Below the pieces are notes generated by a model. It was given only the letters and a program-made list of their open reading frames with translations. It had not been told where the DNA came from and did no database searches. A program made the translations under genes and the position numbers. Shown piece after piece: positions 27,307 through 35,137 of a DNA stretch of 64,000 bases (positions are counted from its first letter, which is position 1; every line of letters begins with the position of its first letter). The DNA comes from Gammaproteobacteria bacterium MFB021 (GTDB taxonomy: Bacteria > Pseudomonadota > Gammaproteobacteria > Pseudomonadales > Halomonadaceae): assembly GCA_000737985.1 (NCBI GenBank), contig JNVT01000101.1, positions 1-64,000 of the forward strand, in the 5' to 3' direction.

Positions 27307-27383
27307 AAAAAAAGCGCCACTGGCGCCGTGCGCCTGCTGTTCTGGTTCGGGCTCTCACCCCCGGCCACTGATTTTGCAGCGGC
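27307..27383 (-). ncRNA. c4-like antisense RNA
   Basis: A promoter at 27390-27418 should start a transcript near 27383, and a terminator (GGCGCC-AGT-GGCGC then seven T) ends at 27307. That makes about 77 bases, the size reported for P1 c4 RNA. Three blocks are complementary, in antiparallel order, to the icd-like leader: 27352-27360 with 27229-27237 (9 bp), 27344-27349 with 27253-27258 (6 bp), and 27326-27333 with 27278-27285 (8 bp). It should therefore block translation of icd/ant while the prophage is quiet. Confidence 0.7.
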
Positions 27384-27389
27384 AAGGAG

Positions 27390-27418
27390 ATAGTGGCTCA
27401 GGCAGGCGGTAGGGTCAA
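27390..27418 (-). promoter_or_regulatory. Promoter of the c4-icd-ant unit
   Basis: On the minus strand TTGACC (27418-27413), a 17-base spacer and CACTAT (27395-27390) form a sigma70-type promoter. It lets the antirepressor module be transcribed independently of the late promoter. Confidence 0.6.
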
Positions 27419-27444
27419 GGCTTGGCAGGTGGCCAGAAACGCGA

Positions 27445-27465
27445 ACGGCTGCGCGGGGCAGCCGT
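27445..27465. terminator. Hairpin after the XRE-ImmA operon
   Basis: A perfect 8-bp stem (ACGGCTGC / GCAGCCGT) with a 5-base loop lies 33 bases after the stop of the XRE-ImmA gene. T residues follow in both directions (CGTTTC and TTTTC). It separates that operon from the c4 promoter. Confidence 0.65.
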
Positions 27466-27497
27466 TTTCAGAAGGCATTTCGTTTTTAGAACGTGAG

Positions 27498-28577
27498 CTA
27501 TTGCACGGCTCGAAGTCTTGACGGGCCTGTTAATGGCTGTTCGCATCCGTTGAAATCTGGAACGAGCCCTTCAATCAACGCTTGAACTTCATAAAGTGGA
27601 AGCGACAAAGCTTCCGCGATCTTCTCTTTAGTAACTCGCTCCGACCACAACTGAGAGAGCACTTTAGGCCAAATTGCCGATCGCTCACGCTCAACTCCAA
27701 CTGGCTCTGATTTCCTGAAACCTCTTTTCGACAGCTCCATAAGATTGGTTTTATATTGCCACTCAGTCAGTAATCCAAGCGCGTGCAGACGAAAAGCCAT
27801 AGCCATTGCGGAAACTCTCCACCTTGCTTTCAGCTTAATAATCATCTCCGTGTTGATAAATTTTGGCGCGCGAGAACGCACATCGTCTTCAGGCATGAGG
27901 AATGCTGATGCAAATGCATTAGCCTCTCGTTCGGCTTCGCGGGTGCTCTTGGCCGAGCCGTTGCGATGCATTACCAAATGACCAAGCTCGTGAGCAGTAT
28001 CAAAAATACTACGCTCAGCACTTTTGAAATTATTGAGATAAACGTGTGGCACACCACCCATCCAAAATGAGTAAGCGTCAACAGACGCGGTATTCTCGGA
28101 CATCGCAAGGAAACGAACTCCTTTGGCTTCCAAGAGATGCACTAAGTTCGTAATTGGTCGTACGCCAAGATTCCAGTGCTGACGCAGGGCATTAGCCACA
28201 TGTTCTGGGTTGGATTCGTGCCCCAGGTCGATCAAGTCAGGTTCAGGGAGTCGAAAGCGGTCTTCGATCCATGCGAGCAGCGACAGTCCGTAGCTTCCTG
28301 CTACCAGAGCTGCATTTTTTTCCTTTGCGGTCATAGTCGTGAGGCTCCGAAAGCTCACTGCATCTGTATCTAGAGCCTCAAGATCCTCTCCATAAAAAAA
28401 AGCTCTCGGATATCCCAACGCGGAGGCTAGCTTTTCGACTGTTGAGTCGTCGGGCTCGTTTAAAGCTTTTTCAATGCGTGACAAGGTGACTGGCGAGATT
28501 CCAGCCGATTCTGCGACAAACTTGCCAGTCAACCCTATGCGCTTTCGAGCCATAATCAAACGCTTATGGTTGAACAC
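27498..28577 (-). CDS. XRE helix-turn-helix protein with ImmA/IrrE metallopeptidase domain
   Basis: A 359-residue protein. Residues 1-60 are an XRE-type HTH (MFNHKRLIMARKRIGLTGKFVAESAGISPVTLSRIE). The zinc-peptidase motif HELGH is at about residues 196-200, followed by EREANAFASAFLMP. ImmA of ICEBs1 cleaves the ImmR repressor; IrrE/PprI cleaves DdrO. I chose the GTG at 28577 because GGAGG lies five bases upstream and homologues start MFNxxRLxxAR. Codon use is AT-richer than the tail genes. It forms an operon with the 209-residue gene upstream and is likely cargo (toxin-antitoxin-like or defence), not needed for virions. Confidence 0.85.
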   Translation of the reverse strand: MFNHKRLIMARKRIGLTGKFVAESAGISPVTLSRIEKALNEPDDSTVEKLASALGYPRAFFYGEDLEALDTDAVSFRSLTTMTAKEKNAALVAGSYGLSLLAWIEDRFRLPEPDLIDLGHESNPEHVANALRQHWNLGVRPITNLVHLLEAKGVRFLAMSENTASVDAYSFWMGGVPHVYLNNFKSAERSIFDTAHELGHLVMHRNGSAKSTREAEREANAFASAFLMPEDDVRSRAPKFINTEMIIKLKARWRVSAMAMAFRLHALGLLTEWQYKTNLMELSKRGFRKSEPVGVERERSAIWPKVLSQLWSERVTKEKIAEALSLPLYEVQALIEGLVPDFNGCEQPLTGPSRLRAVQ

Positions 28578-28591
28578 TTTAACCTCCAGAA

Positions 28592-29221
28592 TCACTTCCG
28601 CGAAACCACAGGGTCAAACACATCAAGATCGCCATCATCCTCAAAAGGTGCGGGATTGAGATCAAAGTCCGAGCCGTCGGAGATACTGAGGCGCTCAATG
28701 TAATCTTTGAAATTTCCACCTTGAATGATAGGGCGAGAGAGCTCCGCACAACCGTTCCGGCTAACCATGAAGAAATAGGTAGCAACGCTGGTGTCACACT
28801 GAGTCTCTAATTCGAACTCGGGACCGAAATCGAAACTGAGGTTTCCTTGACAGGCTCTCTCTGCCCCCGGGCCTCTTGGTGACCTCGCCTTCGGACCAAT
28901 GCTCGGTTGCGGCATATCCAAAACGTTGGAGAAGCCCACCCTTATTTTGAGCGAGTCATTACGTATGAAGTCCATGCCATTGTGTTTCTCGAACCTCCAC
29001 TGAGTTTCAGCTCGAATGAACTCGGAGCGGATCGCGAAAACCCCCTCCATATAGGACTTCATGCCTGGTGCAAACGATGGGTGATAAGCCGTTGCTTCTG
29101 CGGCCGCACCTAAAGCGATGTCTCGTGCGCGAACCAAGCCGTCGCGAGTAAGCTCCATCTCTGATAACCGACGATCTACGTCATAGGGCTCGGTGATCAA
29201 CTCGCTGGTCACTATGTTCAT
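28592..29221 (-). CDS. Unrecognised partner of the XRE-ImmA protein
   Basis: A 209-residue acidic protein with no family that I recognise. The N-terminus is helical (DVDRRLSEMELTRDGLVRARDIAL), the middle mixed, and the C-terminus very acidic (FEDDGDLDVFDPVV). Start at 29221 with GAGG upstream. Its gene ends 15 bases before the XRE-ImmA start, so the two are one operon. AT-rich codons match the partner and differ from the flanking tail genes. A 41-bp interrupted palindrome lies 14 bases upstream. Confidence 0.65.
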   Translation of the reverse strand: MNIVTSELITEPYDVDRRLSEMELTRDGLVRARDIALGAAAEATAYHPSFAPGMKSYMEGVFAIRSEFIRAETQWRFEKHNGMDFIRNDSLKIRVGFSNVLDMPQPSIGPKARSPRGPGAERACQGNLSFDFGPEFELETQCDTSVATYFFMVSRNGCAELSRPIIQGGNFKDYIERLSISDGSDFDLNPAPFEDDGDLDVFDPVVSRK

Positions 29222-29234
29222 GGGAACGCCTCGT

Positions 29235-29275
29235 GTTAATTTTCGCAGACCTACTGTAGGCCGATAAAAATTAAC
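29235..29275. promoter_or_regulatory. Nested palindromic operator candidate
   Basis: Outer arms GTTAATTTT (29235-29243) and AAAATTAAC (29267-29275) and inner arms CCTAC/GTAGG (29250-29254, 29256-29260) share one centre at 29255. It lies directly upstream of the 209-residue gene, so it is a good candidate site for the XRE protein of the same operon. Confidence 0.65.
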
Positions 29276-29285
29276 ATGCAACCAC

Positions 29286-29573
29286 TCACTGCCTATTCAT
29301 CACCTCAAGCGCGCCTCGCTCGATGGCCCGGATCTTCTCCAGGCGGTCACGATCAGGCGCCATCTCCATCTCCACGCGGATCGCGTGCACCGCCGGGTAA
29401 TCCAACCCGAGGTGAAGGACTCCACCGCTGCTACTGGTAAGCAGACGCCACTGACGCTGGCAGGCGAAAAATAGCTCGGCAGCTTCGACGTTCTCGGGCC
29501 AGATCGGATAGTTCTGATGCTGTAGGTAGCTGTCGTCGAGATTCACGCCGAACGCGGCGGCGGCGCCAGCCAT
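29286..29573 (-). CDS. Tail assembly chaperone, T part of GT (DUF1799-like)
   Basis: The 95-residue frame MAGAAAAFGVNLDDSYLQHQNYPIWPENVEAAELFFACQRQW resembles DUF1799, the T-like partner in lambda-type tail chaperones. The frame is open without a stop back into the gpG gene, and the slippery site at 29621-29627 would join it to gpG by a -1 shift. The fusion would be 224 residues, 113 from G and 111 from T. It may be made only as this fusion, since no good ribosome site precedes the ATG. gpGT recruits the tube protein to the tape measure. Confidence 0.85.
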   Translation of the reverse strand: MAGAAAAFGVNLDDSYLQHQNYPIWPENVEAAELFFACQRQWRLLTSSSGGVLHLGLDYPAVHAIRVEMEMAPDRDRLEKIRAIERGALEVMNRQ

Positions 29574-29579
29574 ATCAGA

Positions 29580-29627
29580 GCCTCGGCCGCCCTCGGCCCA
29601 ATGGCGGCCGAGGCCTTCTAGTTTTTT
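29580..29627 (-). promoter_or_regulatory. -1 programmed frameshift signal (G/GT)
   Basis: On the minus strand the heptamer AAAAAAC (29627-29621) is phased as GCA AAA AAC, immediately before the G stop codon TAG. After a 6-base spacer follows a perfect 12-bp stem, GCCTCGGCCGCC with GGCGGCCGAGGC, with an 11-base loop (29614-29580). This is the classic layout of a -1 frameshift site. Confidence 0.92.
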
Positions 29628-29959
29628 GCGACGTGCTTCTCGCGTCCTTGCTGAGCCGTCCAGAACGACAGCATCAGCGGTCGCGCTACGTAGTCTTCCT
29701 GCAAAATAGCGCGGCGAAGCTCGGGGGTGTCCGCTGCCGGGTCGCCTTGCTCGTCCGCCACGCCGGTGAGCTTGACCAGCATCTCATCCAACACCTGCTC
29801 ATCGGAGAGCTGCTCTTGATCGACACGCTGCTGGAATGCCTCGAACTCCTTGCGACGAAGCAGGCGCCAGGTGGCGTCGATCGAGGCGGTATCTTTCTGC
29901 CCCGGCACGGTGAACTCCACAACCACCGTGATTTCGGGAATCTGCACGAGCTTGAACAT
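29618..29959 (-). CDS. Tail assembly chaperone gpG-like
   Basis: A 113-residue protein in the place of lambda gpG, directly after the major tail gene. It begins MFKLVQIPEITVVVEFTVPGQKDTASIDATW, a short strand-rich start, followed by acidic helices. It is required in many copies around the tape measure during tail assembly and is not in the virion. The last codons (GCA AAA AAC TAG) contain the slippery heptamer for -1 frameshifting. Confidence 0.88.
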   Translation of the reverse strand: MFKLVQIPEITVVVEFTVPGQKDTASIDATWRLLRRKEFEAFQQRVDQEQLSDEQVLDEMLVKLTGVADEQGDPAADTPELRRAILQEDYVARPLMLSFWTAQQGREKHVAKN

Positions 29960-30013
29960 CAGCCTTCTCTCTCTTGCGATGGGCCGGCCCCGGGCGAGGC
30001 CGGCGTCAGTGAA

Positions 30014-30964
30014 TCAGCGGAAGATCAGACGAAAATCATCGTCACCCTGGGCGCGCAGGAAACGCAGGTTCGACTGGTAGTACAGCCTGCCGTTGGTGTC
30101 CTGGTCGCTGATACCAGAGAGCTGGACCTTAGGCGCCGCCAGCTCGACGATATTGCCCGCCTCAAAGCCATGGATGAGGCTGAGCACCCCGTCCGTCACA
30201 CCGTTGTGGCTCTCGATGTCAGCGAAGTAGTTGTGGTCAGCGATCTTGCCCGCTCGCCACTGCACCTGCCCGGTGGTCGCACGATCGTCGTAGTCGGCGC
30301 CTTCGTAGTTGACGAGATCGACCCAGTTGACCGTGGCGCCGAGATCCATCGACAGCGACTGCATGGCCAGATCTCGGCCAAGCAGTTTGAACTGCCGCGT
30401 GTTCTGGTTGTTGACGGGGATTTCCTGGGCCGGCTCGGAGAAGTCAGGATTGGTAACCGTCGTCGATTCCGGGCGGCTGTACTTGCCGGTCAGGGTGACC
30501 TGAATGGTGGGCAGAGAGCCCGTGGCCAGGTTGAGCGAGAAGGTGCCCCGGGCGTCCGTGATGCGCTGCAGGCGATCATCACGATAGAAATAGCACGTGA
30601 CCATCTCGAAGCCTTCAGAGACCGGCAGATACTCGACCCGCGCGCCATCGGCATCACTGTCGGCATAGCTGATCTCACGCAGACCGCAGGCTCGCAAGAG
30701 TGGCGCGATGATCGGGACGTCACCTGCAATGCCGGGGCCATAGAGTGGCACGGTCACTTGGAGTGACACATAAGGCGCGACGTTGATCTCTTCGTCCGAG
30801 CCCAGCGTATCGCGCATGCGAGTCCGCTCGGTAGTGTCGCCAGCATAGGGCTCGTAGGAGTCGATGCCGGTCACCGGAATGATGCTGGCCCCGGTGGGCA
30901 CGGCGTCAACGCCAGGATCTTCCTGCATCGCTACGGCGATCAGGGATTTACGCAGCAGAGGCAT
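30014..30964 (-). CDS. Major tail tube protein
   Basis: A 316-residue protein (MPLLRKSLIAVAMQEDPGVDA...) of the phage tail tube class found in HK97/D3-type siphoviruses. It is strand-rich, with conserved GTFSLNLATGSLPTIQVTLTGKY near residue 140, the family core. It lies between the terminator/completion genes and gpG, the normal place. The length is greater than lambda gpV, as expected if it has an extra C-terminal domain. Confidence 0.85.
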   Translation of the reverse strand: MPLLRKSLIAVAMQEDPGVDAVPTGASIIPVTGIDSYEPYAGDTTERTRMRDTLGSDEEINVAPYVSLQVTVPLYGPGIAGDVPIIAPLLRACGLREISYADSDADGARVEYLPVSEGFEMVTCYFYRDDRLQRITDARGTFSLNLATGSLPTIQVTLTGKYSRPESTTVTNPDFSEPAQEIPVNNQNTRQFKLLGRDLAMQSLSMDLGATVNWVDLVNYEGADYDDRATTGQVQWRAGKIADHNYFADIESHNGVTDGVLSLIHGFEAGNIVELAAPKVQLSGISDQDTNGRLYYQSNLRFLRAQGDDDFRLIFR

Positions 30965-30967
30965 GGG

Positions 30968-31156
30968 TTACTCCTTGGGCTTGGCCGCATCCCCCGATGC
31001 GGTTTTGGTGTTGGGCGAAGCCAGCTTTGATCGCTTCTTGTCTTCCTGCCGCTTGCGCGCGGCAAAGTCTTGGGCTTTCGGCTCTTCAGGCGCGGCCTGC
31101 TTCGTGTCAAGCGAGCCCTGACGCATGATGTATGCGCCCCCTTTGGTGCGAGACAT
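30968..31156 (-). CDS. Small basic, disordered tail-region protein
   Basis: A 62-residue Lys/Arg/Ala/Pro-rich product (AARKRQEDKKRSKLASPNTKTASGD) with no predicted fold. Start at 31156 chosen for GGAGG just upstream; the frame is open 18 codons further. It lies three bases before the tail tube gene. No family recognised. Confidence 0.55.
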   Translation of the reverse strand: MSRTKGGAYIMRQGSLDTKQAAPEEPKAQDFAARKRQEDKKRSKLASPNTKTASGDAAKPKE

Positions 31157-31164
31157 GACGCCTC

Positions 31165-31893
31165 CTATTGACGGTCGATGATGCGCTGCCAGCGGAATAG
31201 CTCGCGCCAATACACGTGCGCGCCGGCGACAGAGAGTTGGGCGCCGGAGACGTACTCCAGCGGCGATAGAGTTGCGCCCGCGATGCCGTGACCGAGCAAG
31301 GCGTTGTAAGCGGCCTGTCGCGCCGTGCTGATAGCGGATTGCTCTGCGACCAGCACGATCGCGAGATATTCGGTTACCGCCTGATCGACGCCACCGATCA
31401 CCTCGGGGGGCGAGGCTTGGGATTCAACGGCATGAACGAACGCGGCCGGCAGTGTGTTCTGAGCAGTGGCCAGGGTCGTTGCCTGCAGCTCATAGTGGGC
31501 GCGGTACTGTTTCTGCTCTGCTTCGTAGTCGGCCGCTGCGTCAGAGATCTCAACGCTGACCGGCCCGGCATAGGTGGAAACGCGCTCCTCGAGGTCATCG
31601 CCAAGACTTTCGATATCCGAGAACCGCTCGGCTCGGAGAGAGGCGAGCCACGTATCGATCTGACCCAAGCGATATCCATCCGCCTCGATATGTGTCCGAG
31701 CCACCGGCTGGTACACGGCATTGGGATACGTCGGGCCATCCGGCAACTTGAGCGGGTAGGCGCCATCGGCGGTCACGTCGTTGAGCAGACCAGCAATGAC
31801 CAACGCTGTGTTGGATCGGCTGGGGTCGGTGTGGCTGGATGCCGCAGCGTTAAGGCCTGCCGATGAGAGCTGCTGGATCACGTCGTCGATCAC
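31165..31893 (-). CDS. Tail terminator / completion protein
   Basis: A 242-residue protein at the place of the gp37/tail terminator genes of HK97-like operons. The N-terminal half (MIDDVIQQLSSAGLNAA... LKLPDGPTYPNAVYQPVA) has the shape of a tail terminator domain. The C-terminal half continues with helix-rich sequence. It would cap the finished tail and join it to the head. Overlaps the next upstream gene by four bases. Confidence 0.65.
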   Translation of the reverse strand: MIDDVIQQLSSAGLNAAASSHTDPSRSNTALVIAGLLNDVTADGAYPLKLPDGPTYPNAVYQPVARTHIEADGYRLGQIDTWLASLRAERFSDIESLGDDLEERVSTYAGPVSVEISDAAADYEAEQKQYRAHYELQATTLATAQNTLPAAFVHAVESQASPPEVIGGVDQAVTEYLAIVLVAEQSAISTARQAAYNALLGHGIAGATLSPLEYVSGAQLSVAGAHVYWRELFRWQRIIDRQ

Positions 31894-32324
31894 GCTTTCT
31901 TCTCCAGGTATCGCGACATGCCGGCGTAGAACCGATGCTCGATGCCGCTGCTATTGTTCTGCAGCGCGGGAGCCAGGAAGGGATTGGCGCCCATTCTGCG
32001 AGTCCCCCGCTCTTGCCACCCTTGCTTGGCCAGTTGGGAGCGGCCGTTCACCTTCCTCCCAGCACCGACGACAATGGCGACCTCACCCTCGGCGACCCCC
32101 AACCGGGCTCTATCACGCTTGCGCACGCTGCGATGATTGATCGCGCGTGCGAGGTCACCGGTTTGTCTTGGCGCCAGCTCCTTGGCAGTGCGTTTGATCG
32201 GCGCGGCCACCGAGACAAGCCCCGCACGCACGGCCCCGGTGCGCAGCTTCTGGCCCACCTGCTCGAGCTGCTGCAGCACCTGGTCAAAATCGACGAACTG
32301 CAGAGTGACGTTAGGACCGGGCAT
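31890..32324 (-). CDS. HK97 gp10-family head-tail component
   Basis: A 144-residue protein with the gp10-type pattern: an N-terminal helix (VLQQLEQVGQKLRTGAVRAGLVSVAAPIKRTAKELAPRQTGDLARAI), then strands, and the C-terminal ANPFLAPALQ typical of the family. It contributes to the joint between head and tail. Overlaps its neighbours slightly on both sides, as usual in this module. Confidence 0.85.
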   Translation of the reverse strand: MPGPNVTLQFVDFDQVLQQLEQVGQKLRTGAVRAGLVSVAAPIKRTAKELAPRQTGDLARAINHRSVRKRDRARLGVAEGEVAIVVGAGRKVNGRSQLAKQGWQERGTRRMGANPFLAPALQNNSSGIEHRFYAGMSRYLEKKA

Positions 32325-32646
32325 GACACATGAACTCCAGCTGGGTGTGGCTCATGTTGGTGTCGATCGGCGGGCCGTCGATCTCGTAGACCCGGCCGCC
32401 GTAGTGGATCTGCCATTCGTTGACGCCAACGCCGGCGAACTCACGGCGGTAGCGGATGCGAATGCGGGTTGTGAGCTCGGAGTTGACCTGCTGGGCGGCG
32501 AAGAACTCGCGCCCGCGCAGCGGCTCTACCGAGGCCCACACGGTGGCCACCACTTCATAGCTGTCGAGCGGCTGGCCGTACTTGTCACGGCCGCCAGCAG
32601 TCGGACGCATCAGGGTGACGCGCTGCTTGAGCTTTCCTGCCTGCAT
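32311..32646 (-). CDS. Phage head closure protein
   Basis: A 111-residue head-tail adaptor of the SPP1 gp16 type: MQAGKLKQRVTLMRPTAGGRDKYGQPLDSYEVVATVWASVEPLRGREFFAAQQVNSE is the classic beta-barrel start, with MRIRYRREF-like continuation. It closes the portal channel after packaging. Its gene is between the connector and gp10-like genes. Confidence 0.92.
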   Translation of the reverse strand: MQAGKLKQRVTLMRPTAGGRDKYGQPLDSYEVVATVWASVEPLRGREFFAAQQVNSELTTRIRIRYRREFAGVGVNEWQIHYGGRVYEIDGPPIDTNMSHTQLEFMCHARS

Positions 32647-32649
32647 CTC

Positions 32650-33192
32650 TCACCCCACGGCATGTCGGCGGTAGTTGAACAGCAGCATCTCGACGCCCAT
32701 GGGCACCTCAGCGGGCGTGCCGGTGGTTACCACGCTCTCCCGGTTCTCGTACCAGTGGCCGATGAGAAGCTGGAGCGCGAGGACGATGTCATCGGGCGTC
32801 TCTTCGTAGCCGATAGTGGCCGTGATCGTGACGCTCTCGGGCTCAGCGATGGTCGCTGGCCAGTGGTCGCCCCAGCGCGGATAGAGCTTGTGCGGGTCGC
32901 CTCGGGTGTCGAGCCGCAGCGCTTGCTCGTCCAGCGACTGGGTGTCGCCGGCAGGCGAGACGAATTCGACCGCGTCGATGCCCTGAACAGGAAGCCACGG
33001 CAGCTCGACAGCTCGATCCAGCGGAGGGAAGCCATCGATCACCACCGTTTTCTGCTGCTGCCGGATAGCCGTCTGGGTGTGTGCCTCCGCATAGCGGTAG
33101 GCCGCGGCGATGAGCTGAGTGAGCAGTGCATCCTCGCTGCTGTCATCAGCCTCGATTCGGCGCTGGGCTTTGACCTCTTCCAACGTCAGCAT
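32650..33192 (-). CDS. Head-tail connector protein (gp6-like)
   Basis: A 180-residue adaptor of the HK97 gp6 / SPP1 gp15 class that binds below the portal. It starts MLTLEEVKAQRRIEADDSSEDALLTQLIAAAYRYAEAHT, the family N-terminal helices, and ends with ALQLLIGHWYENRESV followed by MGVEMLLFNYR. All features are normal for the family. Confidence 0.92.
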   Translation of the reverse strand: MLTLEEVKAQRRIEADDSSEDALLTQLIAAAYRYAEAHTQTAIRQQQKTVVIDGFPPLDRAVELPWLPVQGIDAVEFVSPAGDTQSLDEQALRLDTRGDPHKLYPRWGDHWPATIAEPESVTITATIGYEETPDDIVLALQLLIGHWYENRESVVTTGTPAEVPMGVEMLLFNYRRHAVG

Positions 33193-33247
33193 CGCGTGTT
33201 CTCGAATTCATGGAATGGGGCCGCCGGCGGTTGCCGGCGGCGGCCGA

Positions 33248-33688
33248 TCAGATTTTCTCGGCGATGTTGCGCTTGATCAGCTCGGCGGCAGTGGCAGGGT
33301 CGAAGCCAGCACGGTCGTTCGGCGCGTAGCGCTGCCACGGGTGCTTGAACTTCACACGCGTGAGCTGCTTGCCGTTGAGGTTGTGTAGCCCGGATTCCGG
33401 GCGCACAGCCTCGTTTGCCTTCTGCGCGACCGACTTCGCACTGCTGGTTGCCGTGGCACTGGCTGCGGTGGTGGTGCTGGTGGCAGTGGACGTTTCTGCA
33501 ACCGTCGCCGATTGGGCGTTGCCGGGATCGCCGGCGCCCTGGCCCTGGTCTTGAACCTGATCCAGGTTCGAGGCCTGGGTATCGTCGGGCGTCTGGGTAT
33601 CGACGCCATTGGTTTCGACACTGTCCTGCGGATCGGCGGCAGCATCCGGGCTGCCCGATTGGCGACGCTGTCTGGTGGTGTTGGCCAT
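33248..33688 (-). CDS. Head-region protein with long disordered N-terminus
   Basis: A 146-residue product. Residues 1-95 are low-complexity (Gln/Asp/Ser/Thr/Ala-rich). The last ~45 residues are well formed (VKFKHPWQRYAPNDRAGFDPATAAELIKRNIAEKI) and resemble small head-associated proteins found between capsid and connector genes in this phage type. Role not known; a minor capsid or decoration role is possible. Confidence 0.6.
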   Translation of the reverse strand: MANTTRQRRQSGSPDAAADPQDSVETNGVDTQTPDDTQASNLDQVQDQGQGAGDPGNAQSATVAETSTATSTTTAASATATSSAKSVAQKANEAVRPESGLHNLNGKQLTRVKFKHPWQRYAPNDRAGFDPATAAELIKRNIAEKI

Positions 33689-33757
33689 GGTGGCCTCCCT
33701 ATCTGAAAGGATGATCGATCACCCGGGCCGGCTGGCCCGGGTGCACAGCTGGGGCCG

Positions 33758-35062
33758 TTACCAGGTGACGCCGGTGCCGAGCACCAGGCCTTCCGGGTGA
33801 CGGAAGCCGATATCGTGCTCGGTCACCACGCGGATCAGCGACTGGTTGCGAGCAAACGCGCTGACCAGCTGTCCGCTGCCGTCCTTGTAGGTGGCCTCGC
33901 GACTGAAATCGATGGTCATCCCGCCGGGCTCGCCGATGACGACGTCGTTCCAGTCGGCGAAGTAGATCTCCGACTCGTTGTTGTTGCCGGCGCCGCTGGT
34001 GTCCAGGTTGGACGGGATGTTGGTGGTGTGGCGCACCGGGTACCCCTTGAGCTGGCCGTTGGCGAGTTCCGGGTAGACCTTGTTGCCGTTGCCGTCGCGC
34101 AGACCGAACAGTTTCATGTAGGTGCGCGGCGACAGCCCCCAGCCCGGCTGGGCAAGCAGGCTGTTGCTGTTCATCAGCGCCAGCATCAGCGAGTCGAGAT
34201 AAGCGTCGATCTCCGCCAGGGTCGCGGCGCCGGACCACGGCAGCACTCGGCTGGCCTGACGCGCGGTTTCCGCGAAACCGGTCGGCGTGTCGCCCGCGCC
34301 GGTGTCGCGCAGGAACGCCTTGTCTTCGCGGCTGGCCATCGAGTTGAGCATGTCGTTAAGGAACAGCTGCTCGGCGGCGAAGCCCGCACGACCGATCATC
34401 TGGTTGGAGATGGGCACCAGTGTGATCATTGTCTTGGCGTTCAACTTGACGTCATCCAGCGTCGCTTCGCTCGCCAGCACATCGCTGCCCTCGCCGACAT
34501 AGCTGGACGATGCGCCCGAACTCATCCGCGGGATGGTCACGTTGCCGTTGGGCAGCGGGATAACCCGGGCGCCCAGGGCGCGAACGATGGTCTTGGGCCG
34601 CAGCAGCTCGATCACCTCGTCGTAGAGGTTCTGCGGGATCAGCGCGCCGCCAGACCCTGCACTGGTCTCGATCGCCATGGCGACGTCCTGGTCGCCGATC
34701 TCGTCGCGCGCGAACTTCACGGCACTGCCGATATCGCCCTTGGATGCCGCCACGGACATCGCGATGCGCGCGGCCTTGGCGCCGGGGTACTGCTTGAGTT
34801 CCGGTTTGATGTGAACGGCGGCCGCCTGGACGCCCTGAGCGATGGGTGACTGCACGGGCGCGGCGGAGGTCGCGTTCATGCGCTCGATTTTCTCGAGGCG
34901 GTCGATCTGCAGTGAGAGCGAGTCGAACTGTGTCGAGAGCTGCTCGAACTCCTCCATCTGTTCGGCGCTCAGCTCGCCGGCTTCGTTTTCCGCATTGGCC
35001 AGCGCCTGCACCTTGGCATTGACGTCGGCGCGTTGGCGGCGGAGTTCTTCGATCTTGGACAT
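33758..35062 (-). CDS. Major capsid protein, HK97 fold
   Basis: A 434-residue capsid precursor. Residues 1-65 are a coiled-coil delta (scaffolding) domain (MSKIEELRRQRADVNAKVQAL... FDSLSLQIDRLEKIE) that the neighbouring protease removes. The mature part has the family pattern SAGSGGALIPQNLYDEVIELLRPKTIVRALGARVIPLPNGNVTIPRM and a C-terminal DIGFRHPEGLVLGTGVTW. The scaffold and capsid are one chain, as in HK97. Confidence 0.95.
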   Translation of the reverse strand: MSKIEELRRQRADVNAKVQALANAENEAGELSAEQMEEFEQLSTQFDSLSLQIDRLEKIERMNATSAAPVQSPIAQGVQAAAVHIKPELKQYPGAKAARIAMSVAASKGDIGSAVKFARDEIGDQDVAMAIETSAGSGGALIPQNLYDEVIELLRPKTIVRALGARVIPLPNGNVTIPRMSSGASSSYVGEGSDVLASEATLDDVKLNAKTMITLVPISNQMIGRAGFAAEQLFLNDMLNSMASREDKAFLRDTGAGDTPTGFAETARQASRVLPWSGAATLAEIDAYLDSLMLALMNSNSLLAQPGWGLSPRTYMKLFGLRDGNGNKVYPELANGQLKGYPVRHTTNIPSNLDTSGAGNNNESEIYFADWNDVVIGEPGGMTIDFSREATYKDGSGQLVSAFARNQSLIRVVTEHDIGFRHPEGLVLGTGVTW

Positions 35063-35137
35063 GACGTTCCTCGGGGTTTCGTCGGGGCAAAGAAAAGGCG
35101 GCTTATTGGCCGCCTCGGGTACCGCTCCGCCGCGTGG

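Noticed and set aside
27090-27368. Longer 92-codon version of the icd-like frame from a GTG at 27368
   Set aside because: Its first part lies inside the c4-like RNA and its terminator; the ATG at 27293 after the terminator fits the P1 arrangement better.
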